This document shows, in pieces, positions 23,047 through 30,576 of a stretch of 35,204 nt of DNA (the first letter of the stretch is position 1; every line of letters starts with the position of its first letter). The notes beneath the pieces are model-generated. The model made no database searches. It was not told the DNA's origin and saw only the letters and a list, made by a program, of their open reading frames with translations. Both the position numbers and the translations under genes were made by a program. Source of the stretch: Phyllobacteriaceae bacterium (GTDB lineage: Bacteria > Pseudomonadota > Alphaproteobacteria > Rhizobiales > Rhizobiaceae); the NCBI GenBank assembly GCA_024645155.1, contig JAHEGF010000001.1, forward strand, positions 11,547 through 46,750. The letters run 5' to 3'.

Positions 23047-24621
23047 ATGTTGGAAGGCAAACAGGGGCCAGGAGACCCAGCAGCGTCACGGCGCGGCCGT
23101 GGCGAACGTGGTGGCGCTTCTGCGCGAAGAGCTGCCCGGTCCGGTGGAGGACCGTCGCTGTCGCTGACTTATATAAAACGTAAGATACCGTTGTACGAGG
23201 TTCTCAACGAAGAAGGCCTGGCCATTATCGAGACCAATGCCGATCGCGTTCTTGCCGAAATCGGGATTGAGTTCCGAGACGACCCCGAAGCACTGGCCTT
23301 GTGGAAGGATGCCGGCGCCGATGTCCAGGGCGAAAGGGTGCGGTTTCCCAAGGGCTTGTGCCGCGAACTGCTGAAAACAGCCCCACCGGTATTTACGCAA
23401 CATGCGCGCAATCCCGAGCGTTCCGTTCAGATCGGCGGCGATGCAACTGTCTTTGCACCGGTTTACGGGCCGCCATTTGTCCGTGATCTTGACGGCAACC
23501 GCCGATACGCAACGATCGAGGATTTCCGCAACTTCGTCAAACTGGCCTACCGGGCGCCGTCAATCCACCATTCTGGCGGGACGGTGTGCGAGCCGGTCGA
23601 CATTCCTGTCAACAAGCGGCACCTCGACATGATTTATTCGCATATGCGTTACTCCGACAAGCCGTTCATGGGATCGGTCACCGCACCAGAGCGCGCCGAA
23701 GATACCGTGGAAATGTGCAAGATCCTGTTTGGTGCCGAGTTCGTCGCGCAGAACACGGTCCTGGTGAGCCTGATCAATGCCAATTCGCCGATGACCTTTG
23801 ACGACACCATGCTTGGCGCCGCAAAAGTCTATGCACGCAACAATCAGGCCTGCATCATCACGCCGTTCATCCTTGCCGGTGCGATGAGCCCGGTTACGGT
23901 TGCCGGAACGCTGACCCAGGTCCTGGCCGAAGTGCTGGCCGGCGCGGCATTCACCCAACTGGTCAATCCCGGTGCCCCGGTTCTGATGGGGACCTTCGCG
24001 TCTTCGATCTCGATGCAATCCGGTGCGCCAACCTTCGGTACGCCCGAACCGTCGCTGGTGTCCTATGGCGCGGCGCAACTCGCGCGCAGAATTGGCCTGC
24101 CGTTCCGAACCGGCGGTTCATTGTGTGCTTCCAAGCTGCCGGACGCGCAGGCGGCCTATGAAAGTGCCAATACGCTCAACGCCACGCTGCTTGCCGGTAC
24201 CAATTTCGTGCTGCATTCGGCAGGCTGGCTGGAAGGCGGACTGGCCAGTTGCTATGAGAAATTCATTATGGATGTCGACCAGCTCGGAATGGCGCAAAAA
24301 CTGGCTGAAGGCGTCGACCTATCCGAAAATGGCCAGGCGATGGACGCCATTGCCGAAGTCGGGCCGGGAAGCCACTATCTCGGTTGCGCCCATACCCAGG
24401 CAAATTTCCAGACCGCATTCTACCGGTCCAACATCGCTGACAACAATTCCTTCGAACAGTGGGAGTCCGAAGGCCGGAAAACGGCGGCACAGCGTGCCAA
24501 TGAAATTGCGCGCAACTGGCTGGAAAGCTACGAAGCACCCGATCTCGACCCCGCGATTGACGAGGCGCTCATGGGTTTCATTAAAAAAAAGAAAGAGTCC
24601 ATGCCCGACGCCTTCACTTGA
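23047..24621 (+). CDS. MttB-superfamily methyltransferase, non-pyrrolysine type
   Basis: A 524-residue trimethylamine-methyltransferase family protein. The barrel starts at about residue 45 ('IPLYEVLNEEGLAIIE') and the C-terminal signature 'GPGSHYLGCAHTQANFQTAFY' is clear. Genuine MttB has an in-frame UAG for pyrrolysine in the middle of the gene; this frame has none, so it belongs to the pyrrolysine-free branch, which includes the glycine betaine (MtgB), proline betaine and carnitine demethylases. It would methylate the Co(I) corrinoid protein encoded divergently. The ATG at 23047 follows GAGG eight bases upstream. Residues 15-35 are Arg/Gly/Ala-rich and outside the barrel. Substrate cannot be read directly; glycine betaine is favoured by the neighbours but unproven. 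Confidence 0.9.
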   Translation: MLEGKQGPGDPAASRRGRGERGGASARRAARSGGGPSLSLTYIKRKIPLYEVLNEEGLAIIETNADRVLAEIGIEFRDDPEALALWKDAGADVQGERVRFPKGLCRELLKTAPPVFTQHARNPERSVQIGGDATVFAPVYGPPFVRDLDGNRRYATIEDFRNFVKLAYRAPSIHHSGGTVCEPVDIPVNKRHLDMIYSHMRYSDKPFMGSVTAPERAEDTVEMCKILFGAEFVAQNTVLVSLINANSPMTFDDTMLGAAKVYARNNQACIITPFILAGAMSPVTVAGTLTQVLAEVLAGAAFTQLVNPGAPVLMGTFASSISMQSGAPTFGTPEPSLVSYGAAQLARRIGLPFRTGGSLCASKLPDAQAAYESANTLNATLLAGTNFVLHSAGWLEGGLASCYEKFIMDVDQLGMAQKLAEGVDLSENGQAMDAIAEVGPGSHYLGCAHTQANFQTAFYRSNIADNNSFEQWESEGRKTAAQRANEIARNWLESYEAPDLDPAIDEALMGFIKKKKESMPDAFT

Positions 24622-24789
24622 AGGAAGCCCGTGGACGGCCGGGCTAAAGTGGCCAATCTGATCCATGATGACATCTGGGAAGGCGTGCTGCGCCGGCCGG
24701 ATTGGGAATAGGTTTTTCGGCATTAATGCGGCACTTGCACGGCGGGGCTTGCCATGGTGTTCTCGACGATCTGAACAGGTGTATTTGCA

Positions 24790-25422
24790 GTGGATCCGAT
24801 ACTCATTCTCGCTGGCGTTTTTGCGATCTTCATTCCCGCATTGATGTTGCCGGGACCCGATTTCGTCGCCGTTGTCCGGTCATCAATGACGCATGGCACC
24901 CGCGCCGGGTTGATGACCACGGCCGGCGTTTCGCTGATGCTCGCCGCCTATGCTGCGCTCAGCCTTCTCGGCCTGTCTGCCGTTTTGGCCGAATATCAAT
25001 GGCTGGCCTGGGCAGTCCGCATTGCAGGCGGCTCTTATCTCGCCTATCTCGGCGTCCGATTGCTGTTTTCGAAGCCCGTGAACATCGATCTGGGATCCGG
25101 GTCGGCAGGTGACACGCTGCATCCGTTTTTGTTTGGACTGCTGGTTACGCTGACCAACCCGAAAGCCATTGTGGTCTTTGCCAGTGTTTTTGCTACGGCG
25201 GTGACTGCGGAAACGCCGGGCTGGCTGATGGCGATGATGGTTGCGATGGTGATGGCTTTATCACTTGTCTGGTATTCGATTGTCAGCCTGTTCATGTCAT
25301 CGGCGCCGGTGATCCGTTCCCTTGGAAATGCACGCCACCTGATCGAACGAACAGCGGGCGTCTGCTTTATTGCGATTGGCGGCAAGATCATGGCCGACAG
25401 CCGCTACCCCCTCGCGCCTTGA
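24790..25422 (+). CDS. LysE/RhtB family amino-acid exporter
   Basis: A 210-residue membrane protein with the LysE translocator pattern: 'MLPGPDFVAVVRSSMTHGTRAGLM' near the N-terminus in consecutive blocks, 'AGGSYLAYLGVRLL' at about 80, and 'FLFGLLVTLTNPKAIVVFASVF' at about 115-135, with about six membrane segments. Members export amino acids or their derivatives such as lysine, threonine or homoserine lactone. The start is GTG with a weak ACAGGTG upstream, and the substrate is unknown. Its stop overlaps the TTG start of the following Fe-S protein by four bases, so the two are coupled. Confidence 0.87.
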   Translation: MDPILILAGVFAIFIPALMLPGPDFVAVVRSSMTHGTRAGLMTTAGVSLMLAAYAALSLLGLSAVLAEYQWLAWAVRIAGGSYLAYLGVRLLFSKPVNIDLGSGSAGDTLHPFLFGLLVTLTNPKAIVVFASVFATAVTAETPGWLMAMMVAMVMALSLVWYSIVSLFMSSAPVIRSLGNARHLIERTAGVCFIAIGGKIMADSRYPLAP

Positions 25423-26105
25423 TACAGGAAGAAATCGGATCCGCTCTAGCCGTTCATGGCCTGATCCTGCGCGGCGGACTGGTGTTTGACCGCAATGATT
25501 CTGCACCGGTTGGGCCAAATGGCGGCGTTGCGAAATCCGTTCTTCTTATCGGCCATGGCGGTGCGGCAATGTGGCCGCATTTCCATCGGTGGCTGACCGG
25601 GCTAGCAGCAATTCCCGGCAATCCGCTTGACTGCTGGTCGAAAAAGGTGATCGGGGGAATCGCGGCGCAAGCCGGTGCCCGTGCAGTATTTCCGTCCGAC
25701 AGGCCCTATCTGCCGTTCCAGCAGTGGGCAATGCGTGCGGAAGGTCTGAAGCCGTCGCCGCTTGGCATCGTCATGCATCCGCGTTTCGGACTGTGGCATG
25801 CCTGGCGCGGGGCGTTGCTTTTCGAACATGAGATTTCGATTCATGTGCCTCGCGAACCGATTCATCATTGCGACCTATGTGACGGAAAACCTTGCCTGAA
25901 TTCATGTCCTGTCGGGGCGTTTTCAGGTATGGGCTATGCGGTTGACGACTGCGTTGATCACGTTAACGGGACCGATGGAACGGTGTGCCTGACGCGCGGT
26001 TGCTTGGCGCGCAATGCCTGTCCGGTTGCCGCTGAACACCGGTATCCTGCAGATCAACAAGCATTTCACATGGCGGCATTTTTGCGTGCCAGGACACGGC
26101 GCTAA
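25419..26105 (+). CDS. 4Fe-4S cluster protein related to epoxyqueuosine reductase
   Basis: A 228-residue soluble protein. The C-terminal third holds eight cysteines in two groups: C151, C154, C159 and C163 in 'HHCDLCDGKPCLNSCPVGAF', and C178, C190, C195 and C201 in 'DDCV', 'TVCLTRGC' and 'NACPV'. The first group is a regular 4Fe-4S motif. The N-terminal part resembles the QueG-like reductase scaffold but lacks most of its length, so it is not QueG itself. The start is a TTG that overlaps the LysE stop; the family N-terminus ('LAVHGLILRGG') fits this start. No redox partner is evident. The function is unknown beyond probable electron transfer or reductase activity. Confidence 0.72.
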   Translation: MIQEEIGSALAVHGLILRGGLVFDRNDSAPVGPNGGVAKSVLLIGHGGAAMWPHFHRWLTGLAAIPGNPLDCWSKKVIGGIAAQAGARAVFPSDRPYLPFQQWAMRAEGLKPSPLGIVMHPRFGLWHAWRGALLFEHEISIHVPREPIHHCDLCDGKPCLNSCPVGAFSGMGYAVDDCVDHVNGTDGTVCLTRGCLARNACPVAAEHRYPADQQAFHMAAFLRARTRR

Positions 26106-26138
26106 CATTTTTTTTGAATTTGCCCCAAGGATTGCCGG

Positions 26139-26152
26139 AATTGGCGCGTCTA
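26139..26152 (+). promoter_or_regulatory. Shared upstream block of the ECF/VWA operon
   Basis: AATTGGCGCGTCTA at this position differs in one base from AATTGGCGCATCTA at 30059-30072, upstream of the other sigma operon. CGTCTA resembles the -10 element of many ECF-dependent promoters (CGTC type). No confident -35 partner was found. It ends only seven bases before the first ATG of the sigma gene, so if it is a -10 box the transcript would be leaderless or the gene would start at the ATG four codons later. Confidence 0.4.
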
Positions 26153-26159
26153 ACAAGCA

Positions 26160-26720
26160 ATGATGATGGATATGCCGGTTGCACAACTGGAAGATCACGA
26201 TCTTGTGGCGCGCGCGCGCAGCGGGAACAGGTCCGCCTTTGCCACGCTGATTGACCGGCACTACGGTTTCGTATTTGCCGTTGCCTATCGCTGGTGCGCC
26301 AATCGCGCCGATGCGGAAGACATCGCCCAGGAAGTGTGCATCAAGCTTGCCCGCGCGCTGAAGGATTTTCGCGGCGAGGGCAAGTTCACTACCTGGCTCT
26401 ACCGGCTGACTTTGTCGGCGGCCCATGATCTTGCGCGCAAGCGGGCGCGGGAAACACGCAAGGCGGAAGCCTATCATGTTCACGCGCTCACCGAAGGCCA
26501 GGCGAGCCCGGATGATAGCGAAGTACTGGACCGGATCTGGGATGCTGCACGCTACCTGCCACCCAAGCAGCGCGATGCGGTGTTGCTAATCTACGGCGAG
26601 GGGATCAGCCACGCCGAGGCTGCCCGTGTGATGGACTGTTCGGAAAGCACGGTGTCCTGGCACATTCATGAAGCAAAGAAACGGTTGAAACACCTAATTG
26701 GTGAAGACAATGACGGATAA
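26160..26720 (+). CDS. ECF-type RNA polymerase sigma factor
   Basis: A 186-residue ECF sigma factor with region 2 at about 20-90 ('AFATLIDRHYGFVFAVAYRWC', 'ADAEDIAQEVCIKLARAL', 'FTTWLYRLTLSAAHDLARKR' in order) and region 4 at about 128-178 ('LPPKQRDAVLLIYGEG', 'SHAEAARVMDCSESTVSWHIHEAKKRL' in part). The start is one of several close ATGs (26160, 26163, 26166, 26172), none with a good ribosome binding site. Its 3' end overlaps the VWA gene by 11 bases, so the two are coupled. That partner, with a cytoplasmic N-terminus and one membrane segment, is the likely anti-sigma or sensor. Targets unknown. Confidence 0.9.
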   Translation: MMMDMPVAQLEDHDLVARARSGNRSAFATLIDRHYGFVFAVAYRWCANRADAEDIAQEVCIKLARALKDFRGEGKFTTWLYRLTLSAAHDLARKRARETRKAEAYHVHALTEGQASPDDSEVLDRIWDAARYLPPKQRDAVLLIYGEGISHAEAARVMDCSESTVSWHIHEAKKRLKHLIGEDNDG

Positions 26721-28821
26721 CAAGGCAACAGACAACAAGCTTAGGGGCCTGGGTTCGGTTGGTATCCCCGATCCCGGTGAGGCCGCGCGCAAACAGGCGT
26801 TGCGCGCTGCGCTTGATGCGTTTGATGAAGAAAATTCATCACCGACCCAAGGTTCGCCTTCCAGGCAGCGTCCAAGCTCCATCGCAACCACACTTTGGAG
26901 CAAACTGATGGAAAAGAAACTTGTAATCACCCCGATTGCAGCAAGCCTGTTGGCACTGCCTATCGCCGGTTATGTCGCCTGGTCGATTGTCGGAGAACAG
27001 AACTATGGCAAACAAAACTTTGGTGAGCCGAATGTGACCGGCGAACTGGCCGGCCGTGGCGAACGGTCCGATGACAAGCTTATCGGCAGCAAGGAAGTCG
27101 ATGCGCTTTCGAAATCAGAGTACCGGGAGGAACAGGAAAAGAAAGTGCGCGAGAACACCGCGCAAGTGCCGGCCGCTAATCCGGTTGGCGGAAAACAGAA
27201 AGGTGCCGACCCTAAAGCCGACGCCGACCGCCGTTTGCGGGTGGACGGAAACCGGGTTGAAAACGAGGCGGTGATGGCTGATGAGGCATTCGCCGGATCC
27301 AACAAGGCAATGAGCCAGATCGCACCGAGTTCGTCCGCTTCGGGTGTTCGCGAAAAAATGATCGCGCCACCCGTTGTCGACCGCCCGGTCGTTGAAACGC
27401 CGTCTCGTGACCGGGTGGAGAAATTTGCGACCAACGATATCAAGCGCGTTGCCGAAGAACCGGTATCGACCTTCTCGATTGACGTCGACACGGCTTCCTA
27501 CAGTCTTGTCCGGCGGACATTGATGGAAGGGCACATGCCTGTCCGGCAAAGCGTTCGTGTCGAGGAGATGATCAACTATTTCCCCTATAACTGGAAGGGT
27601 CCGGACAGTATCGAAACGCCTTTCAACAGCACGATAACCGTCATGCCGACGCCATGGAATGAGCACACGCAATTGATGCATATCGGTATCAAGGGTTATG
27701 AGCTTGGCGGCGACCGACCGGCGGCAAACCTTGTCTTCCTGATCGACGTATCTGGGTCGATGAGTAGCTCCGACAAGCTGCCGCTGCTGAAGAATGCATT
27801 CCGCATGCTGCTTGACCGACTCGATGGTTCGGATACCGTTTCCATAGTCACCTATGCGGGCAATGCAGGAACAGTACTCGAGCCGACCAAGGCATCGGAA
27901 AAAGGCAAGATCCTCGACGCGATCACTCATCTCCAGCCTGGCGGTTCGACCGCTGGCGCCGCGGGCATCGAACAGGCCTACCACTTGGCCAAGCAGGCTT
28001 TCGTCAAGGACGGCGTCAACCGCGTGATGCTGGCGACCGACGGCGACTTCAATGTCGGCCCGGCAAGCGATGAAGAACTGAAGACGATGATCGAAATGCA
28101 GCGCGAAAGCGGCATCTTTCTATCGGTATTCGGCTTTGGCAAAGGCAATTACAACGACCAGCTGATGCAGACGCTGGCGCAAAACGGAAACGGCACGGCA
28201 GCCTATATCGATACGCTTGCCGAAGCTCAGAAGACACTGGTGGAGGAAGCAGGATCAACCCTGTTCCCGATCGCCAAGGATGTGAAGATCCAGGTGGAGT
28301 TCAATCCCGATCGGATCGCCGAATACCGGCTGATCGGCTATGAAACCCGTGCGCTCAATCGCGAGGATTTTAACAACGACCGTATCGATGCCGGCGAAAT
28401 CGGCTCGGGCCACAGTGTGACTGCGATTTACGAGATCACGCCAAAAGGTAGCCCGGCACAGCGGATCGACGACCTGCGTTACAGTGCAGCGGAGGCGGCA
28501 AAGGACGAAACAAATCCGTCGCGTGAAATGGCATTCTTCAAGATCCGATACAAGGCGCCGGACGGAGACTCGTCTAAACTGCTGACCACGCCGGTGACCG
28601 ATGCGCTTGCCGTCGATGACATCGCCAAAACGAGTGACGATGTGCGGTTTTCGGTGGCGGTTGCCGGTTTTGCCCAGAAACTGCGCGATACCGATGCAAC
28701 GGCCAATTACACCTATGGCAGCATCCTTGGTTTGGCGAGTGCCGCGCGCGGTGGCGACCCATTTGGCTACCGCGCCGAATTCCTGCAACTCGTGCGGCTT
28801 GCAGACAGTCTTGACCGCTAA
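26710..28821 (+). CDS. Membrane-anchored VWA protein (YfbK-like), probable partner of the ECF factor
   Basis: A 703-residue protein. Residues 1-68 are cytoplasmic and charged, 71-95 form a single membrane segment ('LVITPIAASLLALPIAGYVAW'), and 100-245 are a low-complexity charged linker. A VWF_A N-terminal domain follows ('VSTFSIDVDTASYSLVRR', 252-270, to about 335), then the VWA domain with an intact MIDAS (DVSGSMS, 346-352), and a C-terminal DUF3520-type domain from about 515. This is the YfbK architecture. The ATG at 26710 lies inside the 3' end of the sigma gene and follows GGTGAAG. Such sigma/VWA pairs suggest that a periplasmic VWA sensor controls the sigma factor through the short cytoplasmic segment. 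That is inference; no standard anti-sigma zinc motif is seen. Confidence 0.87.
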   Translation: MTDNKATDNKLRGLGSVGIPDPGEAARKQALRAALDAFDEENSSPTQGSPSRQRPSSIATTLWSKLMEKKLVITPIAASLLALPIAGYVAWSIVGEQNYGKQNFGEPNVTGELAGRGERSDDKLIGSKEVDALSKSEYREEQEKKVRENTAQVPAANPVGGKQKGADPKADADRRLRVDGNRVENEAVMADEAFAGSNKAMSQIAPSSSASGVREKMIAPPVVDRPVVETPSRDRVEKFATNDIKRVAEEPVSTFSIDVDTASYSLVRRTLMEGHMPVRQSVRVEEMINYFPYNWKGPDSIETPFNSTITVMPTPWNEHTQLMHIGIKGYELGGDRPAANLVFLIDVSGSMSSSDKLPLLKNAFRMLLDRLDGSDTVSIVTYAGNAGTVLEPTKASEKGKILDAITHLQPGGSTAGAAGIEQAYHLAKQAFVKDGVNRVMLATDGDFNVGPASDEELKTMIEMQRESGIFLSVFGFGKGNYNDQLMQTLAQNGNGTAAYIDTLAEAQKTLVEEAGSTLFPIAKDVKIQVEFNPDRIAEYRLIGYETRALNREDFNNDRIDAGEIGSGHSVTAIYEITPKGSPAQRIDDLRYSAAEAAKDETNPSREMAFFKIRYKAPDGDSSKLLTTPVTDALAVDDIAKTSDDVRFSVAVAGFAQKLRDTDATANYTYGSILGLASAARGGDPFGYRAEFLQLVRLADSLDR

Positions 28822-28853
28822 GCCGCGCACACGGCAAGGCCCGTCCAGAAAAG

Positions 28854-28879
28854 AGCCGGGAGAAATCCCGGCTTTTTTT
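28854..28879 (+). terminator. Rho-independent terminator after the VWA gene
   Basis: An eight-base-pair stem, AGCCGGGA (28854-28861) and TCCCGGCT (28866-28873), closes a GAAA tetraloop and runs directly into seven T residues. It ends the ECF/VWA operon 33 bases after the VWA stop codon and is the clearest intrinsic terminator in the window. Confidence 0.93.
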
Positions 28880-28943
28880 AGACCCGATATCCTGCTTGCG
28901 GTCATTTACGAAAAGCCGGAACATGGCATAAAAATGGGTAATA

Positions 28944-29978
28944 ATGGATGCGCAGAACAACGGGACCGGGAAAATGAAATCCGACACGACAGAATTCCGG
29001 CAGCCGCTTGTGCAGGCAGGTTTTACAGCCTTTGTCTTCGAGGATGGAAATGCTCGCCGGGTCAATGAAGAAGAGCTGGCGTCTGCGCTGTCGGCCGGTG
29101 TCGCGCCTGATTTCACCTGGGTCCATCTCAACCGCACGGCGGCCAAGACATTGGGCTGGCTGCAAAAGGCAGGTATCGACCAATTTGTGATTGACGCTCT
29201 GATCGCAGAGGAAACCAGGCCGAGATGCACGATTCATGGCAATGGAGCCGTGCTTAACCTGCGCGGCATCAATCTCAACCCGGGCGCTGAACCCGAAGAC
29301 ATGATCTCGATCCGGCTGTGGATCGAGGAAAAACGCATCATCAGCGCCGGGTTGCGGCCGCTGGTTGCCGTTCGTGACCTGATTGATTCAATCGGGCGCG
29401 GGCAACCGCCAACCTCGCCAGGTGATCTGGTGGCCAGACTGGCGTTACGGCTTGCCGATGGTGCCGAGCCGACTGTTGCAATGCTCAACGAGCGCATAGA
29501 CGCTTTGGAAGAGCTGGTTATCGACCGGATCGCCGATGTTTCGCGCGAACAGCTTGCAGATATCCGGCGAGTTTCGATCGTGATGCGGCGCTACATGTTT
29601 CCCCAGCGCGATGCGCTGACAACACTGGAGATCGAGGATTTGGACTGGCTGGGTAGCCGTGACCGCAGCCGTATTCGAGAGGCATCAGAGCGGGTGACAC
29701 GGCTGGGTGAGGAGCTTGACGCCATTCGTGATCGCGCGCAGGTTGTCCATGACCAGATTGCCGATAACCGCGCCGAGGCGATGAACCGCCAAATGCTGGT
29801 GCTCTCTATCGTTGCCGCATTGTTTCTGCCGCTCGGATTGCTGACCGGTCTGCTCGGTATCAATGTCGGCGGAATTCCGGGTGTCAATTATCCATGGGCG
29901 TTTGCAATCGTGTGCGGGCTGCTCGTGGCGATTGGCGCAATCCAGTTGTGGATATTCAGGCGCATCGGATTGTTCTGA
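28944..29978 (+). CDS. zntB: ZntB/CorA family divalent metal transporter
   Basis: A 344-residue 2-TM-GxN transporter. It has a long cytoplasmic N-terminal funnel domain (to about 280), an extended helix ('IRDRAQVVHDQIADNRAEAMNRQMLVLSIVAALFLPLGLLTGLLG' in part) and the pore motif GINVGGIPG at 305-313. GIN with VGGIPG is the ZntB form rather than the GMN of CorA magnesium channels, so proton-coupled zinc transport is favoured. The ATG at 28944 has no clear ribosome binding site; a second ATG ten codons in (28974) has a purine-rich GGGAAA before it and is a real alternative. It follows a strong terminator and so has its own promoter. Confidence 0.85.
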   Translation: MDAQNNGTGKMKSDTTEFRQPLVQAGFTAFVFEDGNARRVNEEELASALSAGVAPDFTWVHLNRTAAKTLGWLQKAGIDQFVIDALIAEETRPRCTIHGNGAVLNLRGINLNPGAEPEDMISIRLWIEEKRIISAGLRPLVAVRDLIDSIGRGQPPTSPGDLVARLALRLADGAEPTVAMLNERIDALEELVIDRIADVSREQLADIRRVSIVMRRYMFPQRDALTTLEIEDLDWLGSRDRSRIREASERVTRLGEELDAIRDRAQVVHDQIADNRAEAMNRQMLVLSIVAALFLPLGLLTGLLGINVGGIPGVNYPWAFAIVCGLLVAIGAIQLWIFRRIGLF

Positions 29979-30058
29979 CATGCCTTCCCGTTTGTTTGCC
30001 GTTTAGATAATGCGCCCCGCCAACAATAAAAGATCCACTGTACTGCATCCAAATGCGC

Positions 30059-30072
30059 AATTGGCGCATCTA
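30059..30072 (+). promoter_or_regulatory. Shared upstream block of the cyclase-sigma operon, inside a short palindrome
   Basis: AATTGGCGCATCTA here matches 13 of 14 bases of the block at 26139-26152. It overlaps an inverted repeat ATGCGC (30053-30058) and GCGCAT (30064-30069). It lies 35 bases upstream of the DUF6249-like gene start, a good distance for a -10 element with a normal leader. It may be an ECF-dependent promoter or an operator. Confidence 0.4.
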
Positions 30073-30106
30073 TAGAAGCAAGATGCACTGATAGTGGAGA
30101 ATACAC

Positions 30107-30520
30107 ATGCAGGCCATGAGCATAGGCGCCGGTTTGGCGGCACTCGCATTCTGGGGATTTGTCACGATCGTTTCCGTTGCCGGTATCTGGGGGGGGATCC
30201 GCAAGCGGGAAGCACAGCACGAGACGCTGCGGCGTACCATCGAAAGCGGCCAGGCGCTTGATCCCAAACTGGCCGAGAAAATCCTGTCACAAGGTCGCGA
30301 TCGGCTGGATCTTGACCTCAAGGTGGCGGGCCTGATCACCCTCTTTATCGCTCCTGGCATTGCAATCCTTGGCTGGTTCCTAAGCTTCGTGTCACCCGAG
30401 GCGACAATGCCGCTGTATGGCGCGGCTGTGCTTACGGGTTTTGTAAGTGCGGGGCTGTTGCTGGCATCGAGAGCCATAGAACGTTCCGATAAAGAAGATG
30501 AATCGAATTTCGGGCGCTGA
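30107..30520 (+). CDS. DUF6249-like small membrane protein
   Basis: A 137-residue protein with three hydrophobic segments (about 5-29, 70-95 and 99-123) and a charged loop between the first and second ('KREAQHETLRRTIESGQALDP'). That loop, with 'ESG..LDP' before the second segment, is typical of DUF6249-type proteins often found next to sigma factors. A GGAG eight bases upstream (30095 region) supports the ATG at 30107. It is the first gene of a three-gene run (this gene, the cyclase-sigma fusion, a two-TM protein). Function unknown; a membrane signalling or anti-sigma accessory role is a guess from context. Confidence 0.72.
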   Translation: MQAMSIGAGLAALAFWGFVTIVSVAGIWGGIRKREAQHETLRRTIESGQALDPKLAEKILSQGRDRLDLDLKVAGLITLFIAPGIAILGWFLSFVSPEATMPLYGAAVLTGFVSAGLLLASRAIERSDKEDESNFGR

Positions 30521-30576
30521 TTGTCGGGCCAGATGCCGCAGATGCGGCAAATTGGTCACGGGAATTGCGATTCGAA

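Noticed and set aside
23166..23185. A further SahR-like half-site (TTATATAAAACG) near the start of the MttB-type gene
   Set aside because: It is inside the coding region and lacks a complementary second arm.
23047..24621. Pyrrolysine-containing MttB
   Set aside because: No in-frame TAG occurs within the gene and no pyrrolysine biosynthesis gene is in the window; the frame is continuous with sense codons, so it is a pyrrolysine-free homologue.
24626..24645. Stem AGCCCG/CGGGCT just after the MttB-type gene as a terminator
   Set aside because: The stem is short, has an eight-base loop and is not followed by a T tract.
27115..27984. Open frame of 289 codons antisense to the VWA gene
   Set aside because: The VWA gene has an intact MIDAS motif in the opposite frame; the antisense frame has shadow composition.
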